A DNA stretch of 64,000 bases. Origin: Sphingobacteriales bacterium (GTDB lineage Bacteria > Bacteroidota > Bacteroidia > Sphingobacteriales > Sphingobacteriaceae). Within the stretch, counting starts at the first letter, position 1. Each line of letters begins with the position of its first letter. Of the stretch, positions 8,498 to 17,149 are shown one piece after another. The notes under the pieces are model-generated. The model saw nothing but the letters and a program-made list of their open reading frames with translations. It was not told the origin of the DNA and did not search any database. The position numbers were made by a program, and so were the translations under genes. The DNA lies in assembly GCA_026390835.1 (NCBI GenBank), contig JAPLFD010000020.1:121544-185543 (forward strand). The letters run 5' to 3'.

Positions 8498-9460
8498 TTA
8501 CATTTTTAAGCCTATTTCCCGTAGGCGCTCATCCAGGTATTCGCCGGCGGTCATATCGTTATAGGCTTTCGGATTTTCTGCATCCATACACGATTCCAAG
8601 CAAGTTAAATCCATATTCGATTTCGGGTGTAAAAAGAAAGGCACCGAAAAACGAGAATTTTTCATCAGCTCACGAGGAGGGTTTACTACGCGGTGGGTAG
8701 TAGATTTTAACTTATTATTGGTTAAACGTTGCAACATATCGCCTACGTTTACCACAATATCTTCGCCATGTGCTTTTACCGGGAACCACTGTCCATCACG
8801 GGTAAGTACTTCTAAACCATCGGCGCTGGCGCCAATGAGTAAGGTAATTAAGTTGATGTCTTCATGCGCACCTGCACGTACGGCATCGGCCGGTACGCTA
8901 TCGGGGTCTTCAATAGGGAAGTAGTGAATGGCACGTAAAATAGAATTGCCGTTATGTACCTTATCGTCGAAATAATTTTCGGGTAGGGCTAAGTAATTGG
9001 CTATGGCCCGCAATAAATGCTTGCCCGAAGCCTCTAGGCTTTCGTATACCTCACGGGTAACGCTATTAAATCGAGGGTTTTCTGTTACGTCTATATTGTC
9101 GGGGTATTCGTTTTTTACCACATCGCCATCGCTAACGGTTTGGCCACGCTGCCAAAATTCTTTTAAATCGGGCGTTTTCGAATCTTTAGCTTTTTCTTTG
9201 CCTTTGCTGGTATAGCCACGTTGCCCGGCTAGTCCAGGCTTTTCATAAGCCAATTTGGTAGCTTCAGGTAAAGCAAAAAAGTTTTTTACTTCGTGGTACA
9301 GCTCCTCAATCAATTGCGGGCTTAGGCCATGGTTGGCTATGGTTACAAAGCCGGTATCGGTATAGGCTTTGCCTAAATCGTCCGAAAACTTTTTCTTTTG
9401 TTCGGGGGTGCCGTAAACGTAATCGTTTAAGTCGAGGCGGGGAATATGTACTTCTGCCAT
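8498..9460 (-). CDS. Isopenicillin N synthase-like 2-oxoglutarate/Fe(II) oxygenase
   Basis: 320 residues. The N-terminal DIOX_N region has GFVTIANHGLS. The double-stranded beta-helix core carries the iron-binding triad as H-x-D in GAHEDINLITLL (about residue 207) and the distal His in THRVVNPP (about 266). The 2-oxoglutarate-binding R-x-S appears in NSRFSVPFF. All catalytic residues are therefore intact. Members of this family oxidise diverse small molecules, so the substrate cannot be named. The family is common in plants and fungi and scattered in bacteria. Start at MAEVHIPRLDLNDY is typical. It is transcribed alone and converges with the tilS pair. Confidence 0.88.
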   Translation of the reverse strand: MAEVHIPRLDLNDYVYGTPEQKKKFSDDLGKAYTDTGFVTIANHGLSPQLIEELYHEVKNFFALPEATKLAYEKPGLAGQRGYTSKGKEKAKDSKTPDLKEFWQRGQTVSDGDVVKNEYPDNIDVTENPRFNSVTREVYESLEASGKHLLRAIANYLALPENYFDDKVHNGNSILRAIHYFPIEDPDSVPADAVRAGAHEDINLITLLIGASADGLEVLTRDGQWFPVKAHGEDIVVNVGDMLQRLTNNKLKSTTHRVVNPPRELMKNSRFSVPFFLHPKSNMDLTCLESCMDAENPKAYNDMTAGEYLDERLREIGLKM

Positions 9461-9607
9461 AGGTTTTATATTGGGTACTCGAAGATACAGGGTTTTGGTT
9501 TAATTGCGAAATAAAGCTTTTTAGGAATGATAACGCAGGGATTGAACCTAAATTATAGGTACCTACACCTGAAAAGAACGAGCTAAACACTAAAATCTCA
9601 CATTTTT

Positions 9608-9638
9608 TTTGGCAATTGGCTCAGACCTTCTATATTTG
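9608..9638 (+). promoter_or_regulatory. Bacteroidota-type promoter for the tRNA-Val transcript
   Basis: TTTG at 9608-9611, exactly 19 nt of spacer, then TATATTTG at 9631-9638. This is a full match to the published Bacteroidota primary sigma promoter TTTG-N19-TAnnTTTG. Transcription should start just before the tRNA-like sequence at 9649, run through tRNA-Val and stop at the hairpin at 9811. Confidence 0.7.
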
Positions 9639-9648
9639 CAATCCCAAT

Positions 9649-9714
9649 GGGAGATTAGCTCAGCTGGTTTCAGCACATCCCGATATAAAATCGGGAGGGT
9701 CACCCAAAGTGAAC
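9649..9714 (+). pseudogene. Broken tRNA-like copy (tRNA-Val 5' half joined to a palindrome)
   Basis: The first 21 nt (9649-9669) are identical to the 5' end of the intact tRNA-Val 83 nt downstream, covering the acceptor 5' strand and D arm. The anticodon arm is replaced by a palindrome with arms TCCCGAT and ATCGGGA and loop ATAAA. A tRNA-like GGGTCAC follows, but the T loop GTTCGAA and the 3' acceptor strand are missing. No T33 or usable anticodon is seen. It is therefore not a functional tRNA, but it lies inside the same predicted transcript as tRNA-Val. Confidence 0.6.
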
Positions 9715-9731
9715 AATACGAATAAAAACAG

Positions 9732-9809
9732 GGGAGATTAGCTCAGCTGGTTCAGAGCACCTGCCTTACAAGCAGGGGGTCACTGGTTCGAACCCAGTAT
9801 CTCCCACCA
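9732..9809 (+). tRNA. tRNA-Val (anticodon TAC)
   Basis: Acceptor strands GGGAGAT (9732-9738) and ATCTCCC (9799-9805) pair perfectly. The D arm GCTCAGCTGGTTCAGAGC, anticodon stem CCTGC/GCAGG with loop CTTACAA (anticodon TAC), and T arm CTGG-TTCGAAC-CCAG are canonical. The discriminator is A and CCA is encoded (9807-9809). It reads GUA and other valine codons. Promoter at 9608 and terminator at 9811. Confidence 0.96.
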
Positions 9810-9810
9810 A

Positions 9811-9839
9811 TCCCGGAAGAAATTCCGGGATTTTTTTTT
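9811..9839 (+). terminator. Rho-independent terminator of the tRNA-Val unit
   Basis: Perfect 8-bp stem TCCCGGAA/TTCCGGGA with a GAAA tetraloop, followed by nine T. It begins 2 nt after the encoded CCA. Confidence 0.9.
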
Positions 9840-9842
9840 AGT

Positions 9843-9880
9843 TAAGCTGGTTCAGCGCATCCCGACGTATAGTCGAGAGG
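9843..9880 (+). pseudogene. Second tRNA-like fragment downstream of the terminator
   Basis: Contains AGCTGGTTCAGCGCATCCCGA, then a degenerate inverted arm (TCGAGAGG). It aligns with the D arm of tRNA-Val and with the palindrome-bearing copy at 9649 (both read CAGC-x-CATCCCGA), but the 5' acceptor and all 3' parts are missing. It lies after the terminator, so it may not be transcribed. Confidence 0.45.
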
Positions 9881-9906
9881 CCTTTTTATTTGGACTACAT
9901 TTTACC

Positions 9907-11235
9907 TTATAAAAACCGCCCATCTTTCTTTAACCTCTCCGCTAAACTTTCCTGTAAATTGTAAATGCTTAAGCGTTTATCCTCCACATCAGATTGCTTT
10001 TCAATCCCTTCTTTTACGCCATACGCTTCAAACAACTTTTGGTTAATCTGTTTAATCGTAATAGAGCGTATTCTACGTTGGTTGTCTAAAGATTTAGAGG
10101 CGCTGCCCAGCACATCATTAATATCTTGTGTACTTAAGCTGCCCGATTGTATAAAGGCGCTGAGTAAGTTTTCTTCTTGTTCCGTATAGTAACTACTTCG
10201 TTTACGTTTACTGCGCCGCACTTGTACATAGGCACCCAAGCCTCCTAGTAACAGAACGCCCAAGCCAATAGGCATATAGTTACTGGTAAAAATGCTGTTT
10301 GTATAGAGTGGACCTAATTCGTCTGAATTCTCAATAATGTTTTTGATAGCATACTTTAAAATAGTTCGGCCATTGGAGGAATAATACAGCAAGGTATCTG
10401 CTTTAGTATGCAATTTACCTCCTGCATCAAAAGCTAGTTCTATTTTAGAGTTACTGTAAATTTTATTTTCGCTAGGGTCTATAATGTACAGCTCATCCGT
10501 GCTCCATCCTATAAAATACCGCCCATTCCAGTATATTTCTAAGTGAGTATTTGTTAACTGAAGGTTTTTATTTACTTCCCCCAAATAGGTCCATTCTTTG
10601 GTTTTAAAATCAAATTGATAAAAAAGTTTACTATTCTCTCTTTTGCCACCAATCATTACAGGATCATCAAAACCTAAACCGCTATAAAAAACATCTTTAG
10701 CCCCATCGTATCCCTGTAAGCCACCCTTAATGGTTTCGGGACCCTTGTTTTTGCTTTTATACAAAAACCATTCCTTAGATTTTTTGTCAAAAAAGGTTTG
10801 AGTATTGTTAAAATGCCAAAAGCCATAGCCCCCAAAACTATACAAGGTATCCTGCCGTATAAACTCCGTACTATTAAAATTATAGCCCTTGTAAAAAGAA
10901 TGATCTAAGCGCTCTAATGTTTGTGTGTTTGTATGGTAGGTGTATACATTACCCATACCGTGTAGGGTAAACGTAACTACCGAATCGCCTGTGTAAAATG
11001 CCGAATGCACGGAGTAGTCACCTGGTAAATCTGCTACTATTTTTTCATCAAAGCTTACTGCATTGCTTTTTACCCAAACTCCACCTTTTACTTCTTTCCA
11101 AAGTTCATGGGTATCGGGCTCTAGCTTTACTCTCAGGGTCGTTTTGGGGTCAATCCATTCAAAATAGCGCACTTGTGCTAGTAAACTGGGTGAAAGTATA
11201 CAGGCCAAAAGGCTAATAAGAAGAAGTTTTCGCAT
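9907..11235 (-). CDS. Membrane-anchored protein: exported propeller-like domain, one TM, cytoplasmic helical domain
   Basis: 442 residues. Residues 1-20 are a signal peptide (MRKLLLISLLACILSPSLLAQ). Residues about 25-300 contain repeated blades with aromatic/Gly patterns (YSFGGYGFWHFNNTQTFFDKKSKEWFLY, YQFDFKTKEWTYLGEV), similar to Kelch-type propellers. A TM segment follows at about 322-340 (MPIGLGVLLLGGLGAYV), then a basic stop-transfer (RRSKRKR). The last 100 residues are predicted helical (LSAFIQSGSLSTQDINDVLG, then SLDNQRRIRSITIKQINQKL). That spacing of helices could be a winged-helix or HTH-like DNA-binding unit, which would make it a one-component sensor, but this is inference. It is a single gene with no partner. 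Confidence 0.75.
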   Translation of the reverse strand: MRKLLLISLLACILSPSLLAQVRYFEWIDPKTTLRVKLEPDTHELWKEVKGGVWVKSNAVSFDEKIVADLPGDYSVHSAFYTGDSVVTFTLHGMGNVYTYHTNTQTLERLDHSFYKGYNFNSTEFIRQDTLYSFGGYGFWHFNNTQTFFDKKSKEWFLYKSKNKGPETIKGGLQGYDGAKDVFYSGLGFDDPVMIGGKRENSKLFYQFDFKTKEWTYLGEVNKNLQLTNTHLEIYWNGRYFIGWSTDELYIIDPSENKIYSNSKIELAFDAGGKLHTKADTLLYYSSNGRTILKYAIKNIIENSDELGPLYTNSIFTSNYMPIGLGVLLLGGLGAYVQVRRSKRKRSSYYTEQEENLLSAFIQSGSLSTQDINDVLGSASKSLDNQRRIRSITIKQINQKLFEAYGVKEGIEKQSDVEDKRLSIYNLQESLAERLKKDGRFL

Positions 11236-11411
11236 ACATAAATAATTTATACTAGTAAGATAGACCGATGTCTCTTAATAATCAATAGTTATTAGGTGAT
11301 AATAGGTGAACTCACACGAATCACGCAATATGTTGATAGGCTTGCCAGTGTGTTTATATACATTACAATTAAATGTTTTTAACACATTTATTAATTTAAA
11401 AAAAGCTGTCC

Positions 11412-14400
11412 GTGAGAAAATATTTCAGTCTTATCTTTTTGTCTAGCATTGGGTTAGGAATCACATCTTTTGCCAAATCTTTTTCGACCGCTGTGGCTGA
11501 TGATCCACTTAAAAATAGAATTCACGTAGTAAATCATAGTGTTAGTTTGCGCAAACCTGTTCCTAAAGTACCAATTAAATCTCGAGCACCTGTAGTAGCC
11601 AACATCATCCAATCCAATACGACCATCTGTAATGGCAGTTCCCTTACACTCTCGGTAGATACTACCGGGTTTTCTAATGCTAGCACTACACTGCCAGCTA
11701 ATTTACAATCCGGTTTAGTGGCCTATTACCCTTTCAATGGCAATGCCAATGATGAAAGTGGTAATGGTCTTAACGGCATCTTGGGAACATCAGGTCCAAC
11801 ATTGGCCAGCGACAGAAAAAATAACAGTTCTTCTAGTTATTATTTTGACGGAAACGATGGTTCAGAAAAAGGTATAAAATTACCTGTAGGATTAGGTAGT
11901 GGAGATTATTCCATAAATCTCTTCTTCCAAATAACGGATACATTAAAAAATGCCGCTCCAATATTTATCATTGAAGATGCAGCGCATACGAATACTGGCG
12001 TCAGTTTTAATCATCCCTTCGCACCTAATAAATTGATGTCTTGCACCCCTGAAATTTGTGCGCCTAATAATCCAAACAGTTGGAATTTAGATTATAAATT
12101 AGCATGGCACAGCCTAACATTTACCAAAACGGCTACAAACTATTACTATTATGTTGATGGTGTTTTGAAACGAACCCAGCCGATTACATTTTCAACGAGT
12201 AGTATACAATTTGAATACATCTATATTGGCGCAATTGACTGGGCTGGTGGTGAAGTTTTCAGCGGTAAAATAGACGATATCACCATTTTCAATCGAGCTT
12301 TAAGCGCTACCGAGGTACAGCAATTAGCTAACCCACAACCTCAAATCCTGTGGTCTACGGGAGCCACCACTAAAAGTATTACGGTAAATCCAACAGCCAC
12401 CACCACCTATTACCTAACCCTAACCGATGGGGCCATAAGCACTACCGATAGCGTAAAAGTGACCGTAGAAACACCCTTAGCCACCATTACTCCATCAGGC
12501 CCCACCGCTATTTTCCAAGGCCAATCAGTTAATCTAAGCGCCAATGTTGGCGCTAGTTATGTATGGAGCACTGGCGCCACTACCCGAACCATAAACGTAA
12601 ACACGGCGGGTACCTACACCGTGACGGTAACTACGGCAAATGGCTGTTCGGCAACTTCACAACCAACAAGCGTTACACTAGCGCTAAAAGCCACAATTAT
12701 TCAAAGCGATACCACCATTTGCGCAGGCACACCTATAACACTCTCGGTAGATACCACTGGGTTTTCAGCCAATTCGAGCACTACACTACCAGTTAATTTA
12801 CAAACAGGTTTAATTGCCTATTACCCATTTAATGGTAATGCCAATGATGAAAGCGGCAATGGCCATAATGGTACCCTAAATGGAGGTGTTTCCCTTACCA
12901 CCGATCGTTTCGGCCAAACAAATGCTGCCTATACCTTCAATGGCTCCGATGGACATATTAGTATCCCTAGTCTCAATAACATGACTTATAAACCCATCAC
13001 GTATTCCGGGTGGGTGGTTATTACATCCAATTTGCTTAATACAGGTGGTTATAACAAAAAAGTTATCCTTGGTCGTGACCAAATTAATGTTACAACAGAA
13101 GGAGCAATAGTTTTTGCTAACACTGGGACGGGGGCTGGCTCTCCGATGCAAAATCAATTTCAATATTATATGGGTGGCGTTCCTACACCAGATAATCCCC
13201 ATTCAAATACGAATTTATCTCTAGGTACATGGCAACATTTTGTTTATACTCATGATGCATCCGGTACTTTTAAATGGTATATTAATGGTGTTTTAACTAA
13301 CTCTGGCACGTTTACAAACATAAATAATGCCAATATCCCCTTTAATATTGGTTCTGGAGATGGACGAGATTTTTGGGATAATAAGATTGATGACATCGCC
13401 ATTTACAATCGTGCATTAAGCGCTACAGAAGTTGAACAATTATCTAGTCCCCAGCCCCAAATTCTTTGGTCCACGGGAGACACCACTAAAAGCATTACAG
13501 TAAATCCAACAGCCACCACCACCTATACCGTAACCCTAACCGATGGGGGCGTAAGCACTACCGATAGCGTAACCGTTACCGTAGAAACGCCACTGGCTAC
13601 CATTACCCCATCAGGCTCAACGGCGCTTTGTACTGGCGGCAGTGTAACGCTCAGTGCCAATACAGGCGCTAGTTATGTATGGAGTACCGGAGCCACCACC
13701 CAAAGTATTACCGTAAATACAGCTGGATCTTACACCGTAACCGTAACCAATGCAATAGGTTGCAGCGCCACCTCGGTAGCCACTGCCGTAACGGTAAACC
13801 CGCTACCAACAGCCAGTATCACTGCTTCGGGCCCCACCACTTTTTGTGCTGGAGGCAGTGTAATACTTACGGCCAATGCGGCAAGCAGTTATTTGTGGAG
13901 CAACGGCGCCATTACACAAAGCATTACGGTAAGTGCCGCAGGTGCTTATACCGTACGGGTTACCAATGCTACGGGCTGTACCAGTGATGCTTCTTCTGCA
14001 ACCACAGTGGTCCTCAATGCACTCCCAACAGCCAGCATCACTGCTTCGGGGCCTACCAGTTTTTGTGCCGGAGGCAGTGTAACACTCAGTGCCAATATGG
14101 CAAGCAGTTATTTATGGAGCAACGGGGCCACTACACAAAGCATTACGGTGAGTACCGCCGGTTCTTATACCGTACGGATTACCAATGCTACGGGCTGTAC
14201 CAGTGTAGCTTCTGCGGCAAGCACCGTAGTCGTAAATGCACCTCCAACGGCCACTATCACCGCTTCGGGGCCTACCAGCTTTTGTGCCGGAGGCAGCGTA
14301 ACGCTCAGTGCCAATGCAGGATCTAGTTATTTATGGAGCAACGGGGCCACCACACAAAGCATTACGGTGAGTACCGCTGGTTCTTATACCGTACGGGTTA

Positions 14401-14690
14401 CCAATGCTACGGGTTGTATCAGTACCTCTTCTTCAGCTGTTTCGGTAAGCGTAACTGGGGCACTTAACATACCCAATACCTTTACACCTAATGGCGACGG
14501 CGTAAACGATACCTGGGTGATCGATCAAATCAATCAGTACCCAAATTGTACAGTAACCGTATTCAATAAAATGGGCAATAAAGTGTTCGAATCTGTGGGC
14601 TACACCCAACCATGGCAAGGAAAATTTAAAGACAATGACCTGCCTTTCGACGTGTATTATTACGTAATTGATGTTAAATGCGGTAAATAA
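11412..14690 (+). CDS. Large secreted LamG/Ig-repeat protein with T9SS type B sorting domain
   Basis: 1092 residues from a GTG start (no ATG lies nearby in frame before the signal peptide). Signal peptide residues 1-22. Two LamG/concanavalin-like domains at about 98-308 and 459-676, each opening with GL(V/I)AYYPFNGNANDESGNG and ending IYNRALSATEVEQL or IFNRALSATEVQQL. Each is preceded by an Ig-like start and followed by an Ig-like unit. From about 733 to 1014 there are four Ig-like repeats of 72-73 residues (SGPTSFCAGGSVTLSAN, YLWSNGATTQSITVS, GSYTVRVTNATGC). The final 80 residues (NIPNTFTPNGDGVNDTWVI to YYYVIDVKCGK) are the CHU_C/type B sorting domain that directs export through T9SS. It is probably a cell-surface adhesin. 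The next gene, 6 nt on, is a PorP/SprF homologue, the standard partner. Confidence 0.93.
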   Translation: MRKYFSLIFLSSIGLGITSFAKSFSTAVADDPLKNRIHVVNHSVSLRKPVPKVPIKSRAPVVANIIQSNTTICNGSSLTLSVDTTGFSNASTTLPANLQSGLVAYYPFNGNANDESGNGLNGILGTSGPTLASDRKNNSSSSYYFDGNDGSEKGIKLPVGLGSGDYSINLFFQITDTLKNAAPIFIIEDAAHTNTGVSFNHPFAPNKLMSCTPEICAPNNPNSWNLDYKLAWHSLTFTKTATNYYYYVDGVLKRTQPITFSTSSIQFEYIYIGAIDWAGGEVFSGKIDDITIFNRALSATEVQQLANPQPQILWSTGATTKSITVNPTATTTYYLTLTDGAISTTDSVKVTVETPLATITPSGPTAIFQGQSVNLSANVGASYVWSTGATTRTINVNTAGTYTVTVTTANGCSATSQPTSVTLALKATIIQSDTTICAGTPITLSVDTTGFSANSSTTLPVNLQTGLIAYYPFNGNANDESGNGHNGTLNGGVSLTTDRFGQTNAAYTFNGSDGHISIPSLNNMTYKPITYSGWVVITSNLLNTGGYNKKVILGRDQINVTTEGAIVFANTGTGAGSPMQNQFQYYMGGVPTPDNPHSNTNLSLGTWQHFVYTHDASGTFKWYINGVLTNSGTFTNINNANIPFNIGSGDGRDFWDNKIDDIAIYNRALSATEVEQLSSPQPQILWSTGDTTKSITVNPTATTTYTVTLTDGGVSTTDSVTVTVETPLATITPSGSTALCTGGSVTLSANTGASYVWSTGATTQSITVNTAGSYTVTVTNAIGCSATSVATAVTVNPLPTASITASGPTTFCAGGSVILTANAASSYLWSNGAITQSITVSAAGAYTVRVTNATGCTSDASSATTVVLNALPTASITASGPTSFCAGGSVTLSANMASSYLWSNGATTQSITVSTAGSYTVRITNATGCTSVASAASTVVVNAPPTATITASGPTSFCAGGSVTLSANAGSSYLWSNGATTQSITVSTAGSYTVRVTNATGCISTSSSAVSVSVTGALNIPNTFTPNGDGVNDTWVIDQINQYPNCTVTVFNKMGNKVFESVGYTQPWQGKFKDNDLPFDVYYYVIDVKCGK
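13605..14455 (+). repeat. Near-identical tandem repeats (about 219 bp) inside the T9SS cargo gene
   Basis: The block GCTTCGG(G)-CC-ACC recurs at 13824, 14043 and 14262, exactly 219 bp apart, each with TTTTGTGC(T/C)GGAGGCAG just after. A more diverged first unit begins near 13605. Each unit codes for one 73-residue Ig-like domain. High nucleotide identity between copies points to recent duplication or gene conversion, so copy number may vary between strains. Confidence 0.85.
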
Positions 14691-14696
14691 GCTTTT

Positions 14697-15656
14697 ATGA
14701 AAAACAAATTTTTGGTTATACTACTACTTTCTGTTATACATGCAAGCGCACAGCAATCCATTTTATATCAGAATCAGTTTACAAACAATTATAATTTAAA
14801 CCCAGCCATTACGGGTATAGAAGATTTTACAGATGTACGATTAAGCTATAGAGACCAATGGTCGGGTATACCGGGCAATCCAAAAATTACTGCCCTTACA
14901 GCGCACATGCCCCTTGGAACTAGCAACTCAAATAATACGTCATTCGGCGATTATAAGGCTGCAGATGCGCACCACGGTATAGGCATTAAACTAGAAAAAC
15001 AATCATTTGGCCCCTTTGCAACCAATAACGTTAATGTAAGCTATGCCTACCACTTAAAAGTAGGAGAAAAAGCAAACCTTTCAGTTGGCGTTTCTGCAGG
15101 CATCTCCAAGTTGTTTTTAGATTATTCAAAAATTAGTACCCACGATCCCAACGATCAAGCAATCAGTTCAACCTATATCAATCGCCTATCACCCAATGTA
15201 GGTATTGGCATTTGGTATTACCATCAAAACTTTTATTTCGGCACCTCGGTTTTAAATCTAATCGAAAATAAAGTAGGCTTCACAGCCGATCCGGAAACTT
15301 TTCAGAGCGCAGAAGCCCGAACCATTATAAACAGCATGGGCTTTAGAGTGCCCATTGCAGAAAATTGGGCCATATCGCCCGCCATCATGTTAGGCTACAC
15401 GGCTCGTTCACCCATCTTTTACTCCGCTTTCCTAAAAACATCGTATAAGAATGTTTTTTGGCTAGGCCTAGCCCGTAAAAATAACCAGTCTATGGCAGGC
15501 CTATTTGGGTTAAATGTGAGTAGCAAGCTAAATATATCTTACGCCTACGATGCAGAAATAGGCAACCTCAGAAAAAACAATTTGTCTCACGAACTCTCTG
15601 TAGGCCTCATGCTCAACAATAATAAAGGGGTAAAGTGCCCCCAGAAATTTTGGTAA
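14697..15656 (+). CDS. PorP/SprF-family T9SS-associated outer-membrane protein
   Basis: 319 residues with a signal peptide (MKNKFLVILLLSVIHASAQ). The start of the mature protein, ILYQNQFTNNYNLNPAITG, followed by VRLSYRDQWSGIPGNPKITALTAHMPL, is the hallmark of the PorP/SprF family. The rest alternates short amphipathic strands with glycine turns, as expected of a 14-strand-type barrel. In Flavobacterium, SprF is needed to deliver the adhesin SprB, and genes for type B cargo are often followed by a dedicated PorP/SprF paralogue. The 6-nt spacing to the upstream cargo supports that pairing here. Confidence 0.93.
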   Translation: MKNKFLVILLLSVIHASAQQSILYQNQFTNNYNLNPAITGIEDFTDVRLSYRDQWSGIPGNPKITALTAHMPLGTSNSNNTSFGDYKAADAHHGIGIKLEKQSFGPFATNNVNVSYAYHLKVGEKANLSVGVSAGISKLFLDYSKISTHDPNDQAISSTYINRLSPNVGIGIWYYHQNFYFGTSVLNLIENKVGFTADPETFQSAEARTIINSMGFRVPIAENWAISPAIMLGYTARSPIFYSAFLKTSYKNVFWLGLARKNNQSMAGLFGLNVSSKLNISYAYDAEIGNLRKNNLSHELSVGLMLNNNKGVKCPQKFW

Positions 15657-15712
15657 ATGCTGACTAGATAATTATAAGTAATATTGTGAATGAAGAATTA
15701 AACTAAGAAATC

Positions 15713-16150
15713 ATGAAATTTAAAACGAATTATTTTATTTTGGCATTTGTATTAATTGCAACTGTTATTTCTTCTTGCCAATCGTCAAATAGCAGTAGCA
15801 ACGACGCCCAAACCCAAGAAGTAGCATCGTCAGATACCCTAACTAGTCAAGAAAGCACTACTAGCACCTCAGAATCATCAAATACACCAGAATCTATAGA
15901 CGGAACTTATAGATACAGTGATGATTCAGGAGCCTTTGAAATCTCCATTTTTGGCAATCAATGGTCTGGTAAAACCCTCATAAAATCAGGTATGGGCGAA
16001 GAATATGATAACCAGAACGCACAATATGAAAATGGCGTAGTAAAAGACAATAACCTGTACGATAGTTCGGGTCTATCTCAAATAGGATATGTAAGCAATG
16101 GCACCATCTCTACTACCATAGCAGGGCAAAGAATTACACTAAGTAAGTAA
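15713..16150 (+). CDS. Small lipoprotein of unknown function
   Basis: 145 residues. Signal sequence MKFKTNYFILAFVLIATVISSCQ ends in a plausible lipobox with Cys at residue 22. A Ser/Thr/Glu-rich low-complexity linker (residues about 23-60) follows, then a compact beta-rich C-terminal domain (IDGTYRYSDDSGAFEISIFGNQWSGK, GLSQIGYVSNGTISTTIAGQ). The linker suggests a tethered surface or periplasmic domain. It lies 56 nt after the PorP/SprF gene and before a strong terminator, so it may close that operon. No known function. Confidence 0.78.
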   Translation: MKFKTNYFILAFVLIATVISSCQSSNSSSNDAQTQEVASSDTLTSQESTTSTSESSNTPESIDGTYRYSDDSGAFEISIFGNQWSGKTLIKSGMGEEYDNQNAQYENGVVKDNNLYDSSGLSQIGYVSNGTISTTIAGQRITLSK

Positions 16151-16187
16151 CGAAATCTTAATTCCCCCTCATCCCTTATTTTCTAAC

Positions 16188-16222
16188 AAAAAGCCCTCCC
16201 GAATTTCGGGAGGGCTTTTTTT
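16188..16222 (+). terminator. Hairpin terminator
   Basis: GCCCTCCCGA/TCGGGAGGGC stem with a 3-nt loop, preceded by an A-run and followed by a T-run. It ends the T9SS-cargo/PorP/lipoprotein unit; the flanking A-run makes it potentially bidirectional. Confidence 0.88.
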
Positions 16223-16297
16223 ATGCCCACCCACAATAAAACCCGCCAAAAAAAGTTTTTAGAAAAAACAAAAATGTTCACCTAAAAACTAAAAACC

Positions 16298-17029
16298 ATG
16301 GCATCAACATCAGAAACCGGGCACGCTAAAAATGTAGCCACCTTTAACACCCTCATCTCCTTCTGCCAAGGCTACGAAAGCCAATACAAGCCAGCAGTAG
16401 CCGCATTAGAAATAGTCAATTTACAAAGCCAACTAGCCGCAGCCGAAAACGCCCTAAACGAAAGTAAAAAGAAACAGGTGGCCTTTAACAAGGTGGTAGA
16501 TGAGCGCATGAACGCTTTTGAACCCCTAAAACCCTTGGCACAAAAAATGATGGCAGCGCTAAGCGCATCGGGCGTATCGAGCCAGAGTAGTGATGGCGCT
16601 AAAACCATTTACCGCAAACTGCAGGGCCGCCGTGCGGGTAAGATCCAGGCTACAGAAAATGCAAGCCCCGATAGCCCTAAAAACATCTCCGTATCGCAAC
16701 TCAGTTACGATAACCAGATGGCCAACTTTAGTGCCCTCATAGCGCTACTAAGCACCCTGCCCGAATACAAACCCAACGAAACCGAACTGCAAACAAGCAG
16801 CCTGACTACCTACCTCATACAGCTCAAAACCGCAAATAATGCCGTTATTGAGGCATATACCGCCTGGAGCAATAGCCGCATTGCTAGAGATGAAACCCTT
16901 TACGGCAAAAACGGAGGCATGATAGATACCGCATTACAGGTAAAAAACTACGTAAAATCTGTTTTTGGAAATAGCAGCCCTCAATTTCAGCAGATAAGTG
17001 CGCTACAATTGGTTAGAATAGAACACTAA
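16298..17029 (+). CDS. Bacteroidota-specific helical protein of unknown function
   Basis: 243 residues, with no signal peptide or TM segment. Almost entirely helical by composition: VAALEIVNLQSQLAAAENALNESKKKQ (about 30-58), LAQKMMAALSASGVSS, then IYRKLQGRRAGK, followed after a Pro/Ser linker by ISVSQLSYDNQMANFSALIALLSTLPEYKPNE and LQVKNYVKSVFGNSSPQFQQISAL at the C terminus. I recognise this pattern (GHAKNVATF, KxxGRR, YDNxxxNF, KxYVKSVFGxxSPQxxQI) as a family seen in several Bacteroidota, without assigned function. It has its own terminator at 17058, beyond which lies a 21-bp tandem array. Confidence 0.85.
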   Translation: MASTSETGHAKNVATFNTLISFCQGYESQYKPAVAALEIVNLQSQLAAAENALNESKKKQVAFNKVVDERMNAFEPLKPLAQKMMAALSASGVSSQSSDGAKTIYRKLQGRRAGKIQATENASPDSPKNISVSQLSYDNQMANFSALIALLSTLPEYKPNETELQTSSLTTYLIQLKTANNAVIEAYTAWSNSRIARDETLYGKNGGMIDTALQVKNYVKSVFGNSSPQFQQISALQLVRIEH

Positions 17030-17057
17030 AGCAATTGGGGTATACCGCAATGCGCTC

Positions 17058-17095
17058 AAGAGTGGCACAAGATATCGTCTTTGCCACTCTTTTTT
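17058..17095 (+). terminator. Hairpin terminator after the 243-aa gene
   Basis: AAGAGTGGCA (17058-17067) pairs with TGCCACTCTT (17082-17091), followed by more T. It separates the gene from the tandem array. Confidence 0.82.
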
Positions 17096-17149
17096 GTGTA
17101 GCGCCCACCCTAAACGCAAAGCAGGCTAGCCTGTACTTGTAAATACTTG

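Noticed and set aside
9649..9714. Second functional tRNA
   Set aside because: No T arm, no 3' acceptor strand and no proper anticodon loop.
12563..14326. Extra frames within the T9SS cargo gene
   Set aside because: Shadows of the Ig and LamG repeats in other frames.
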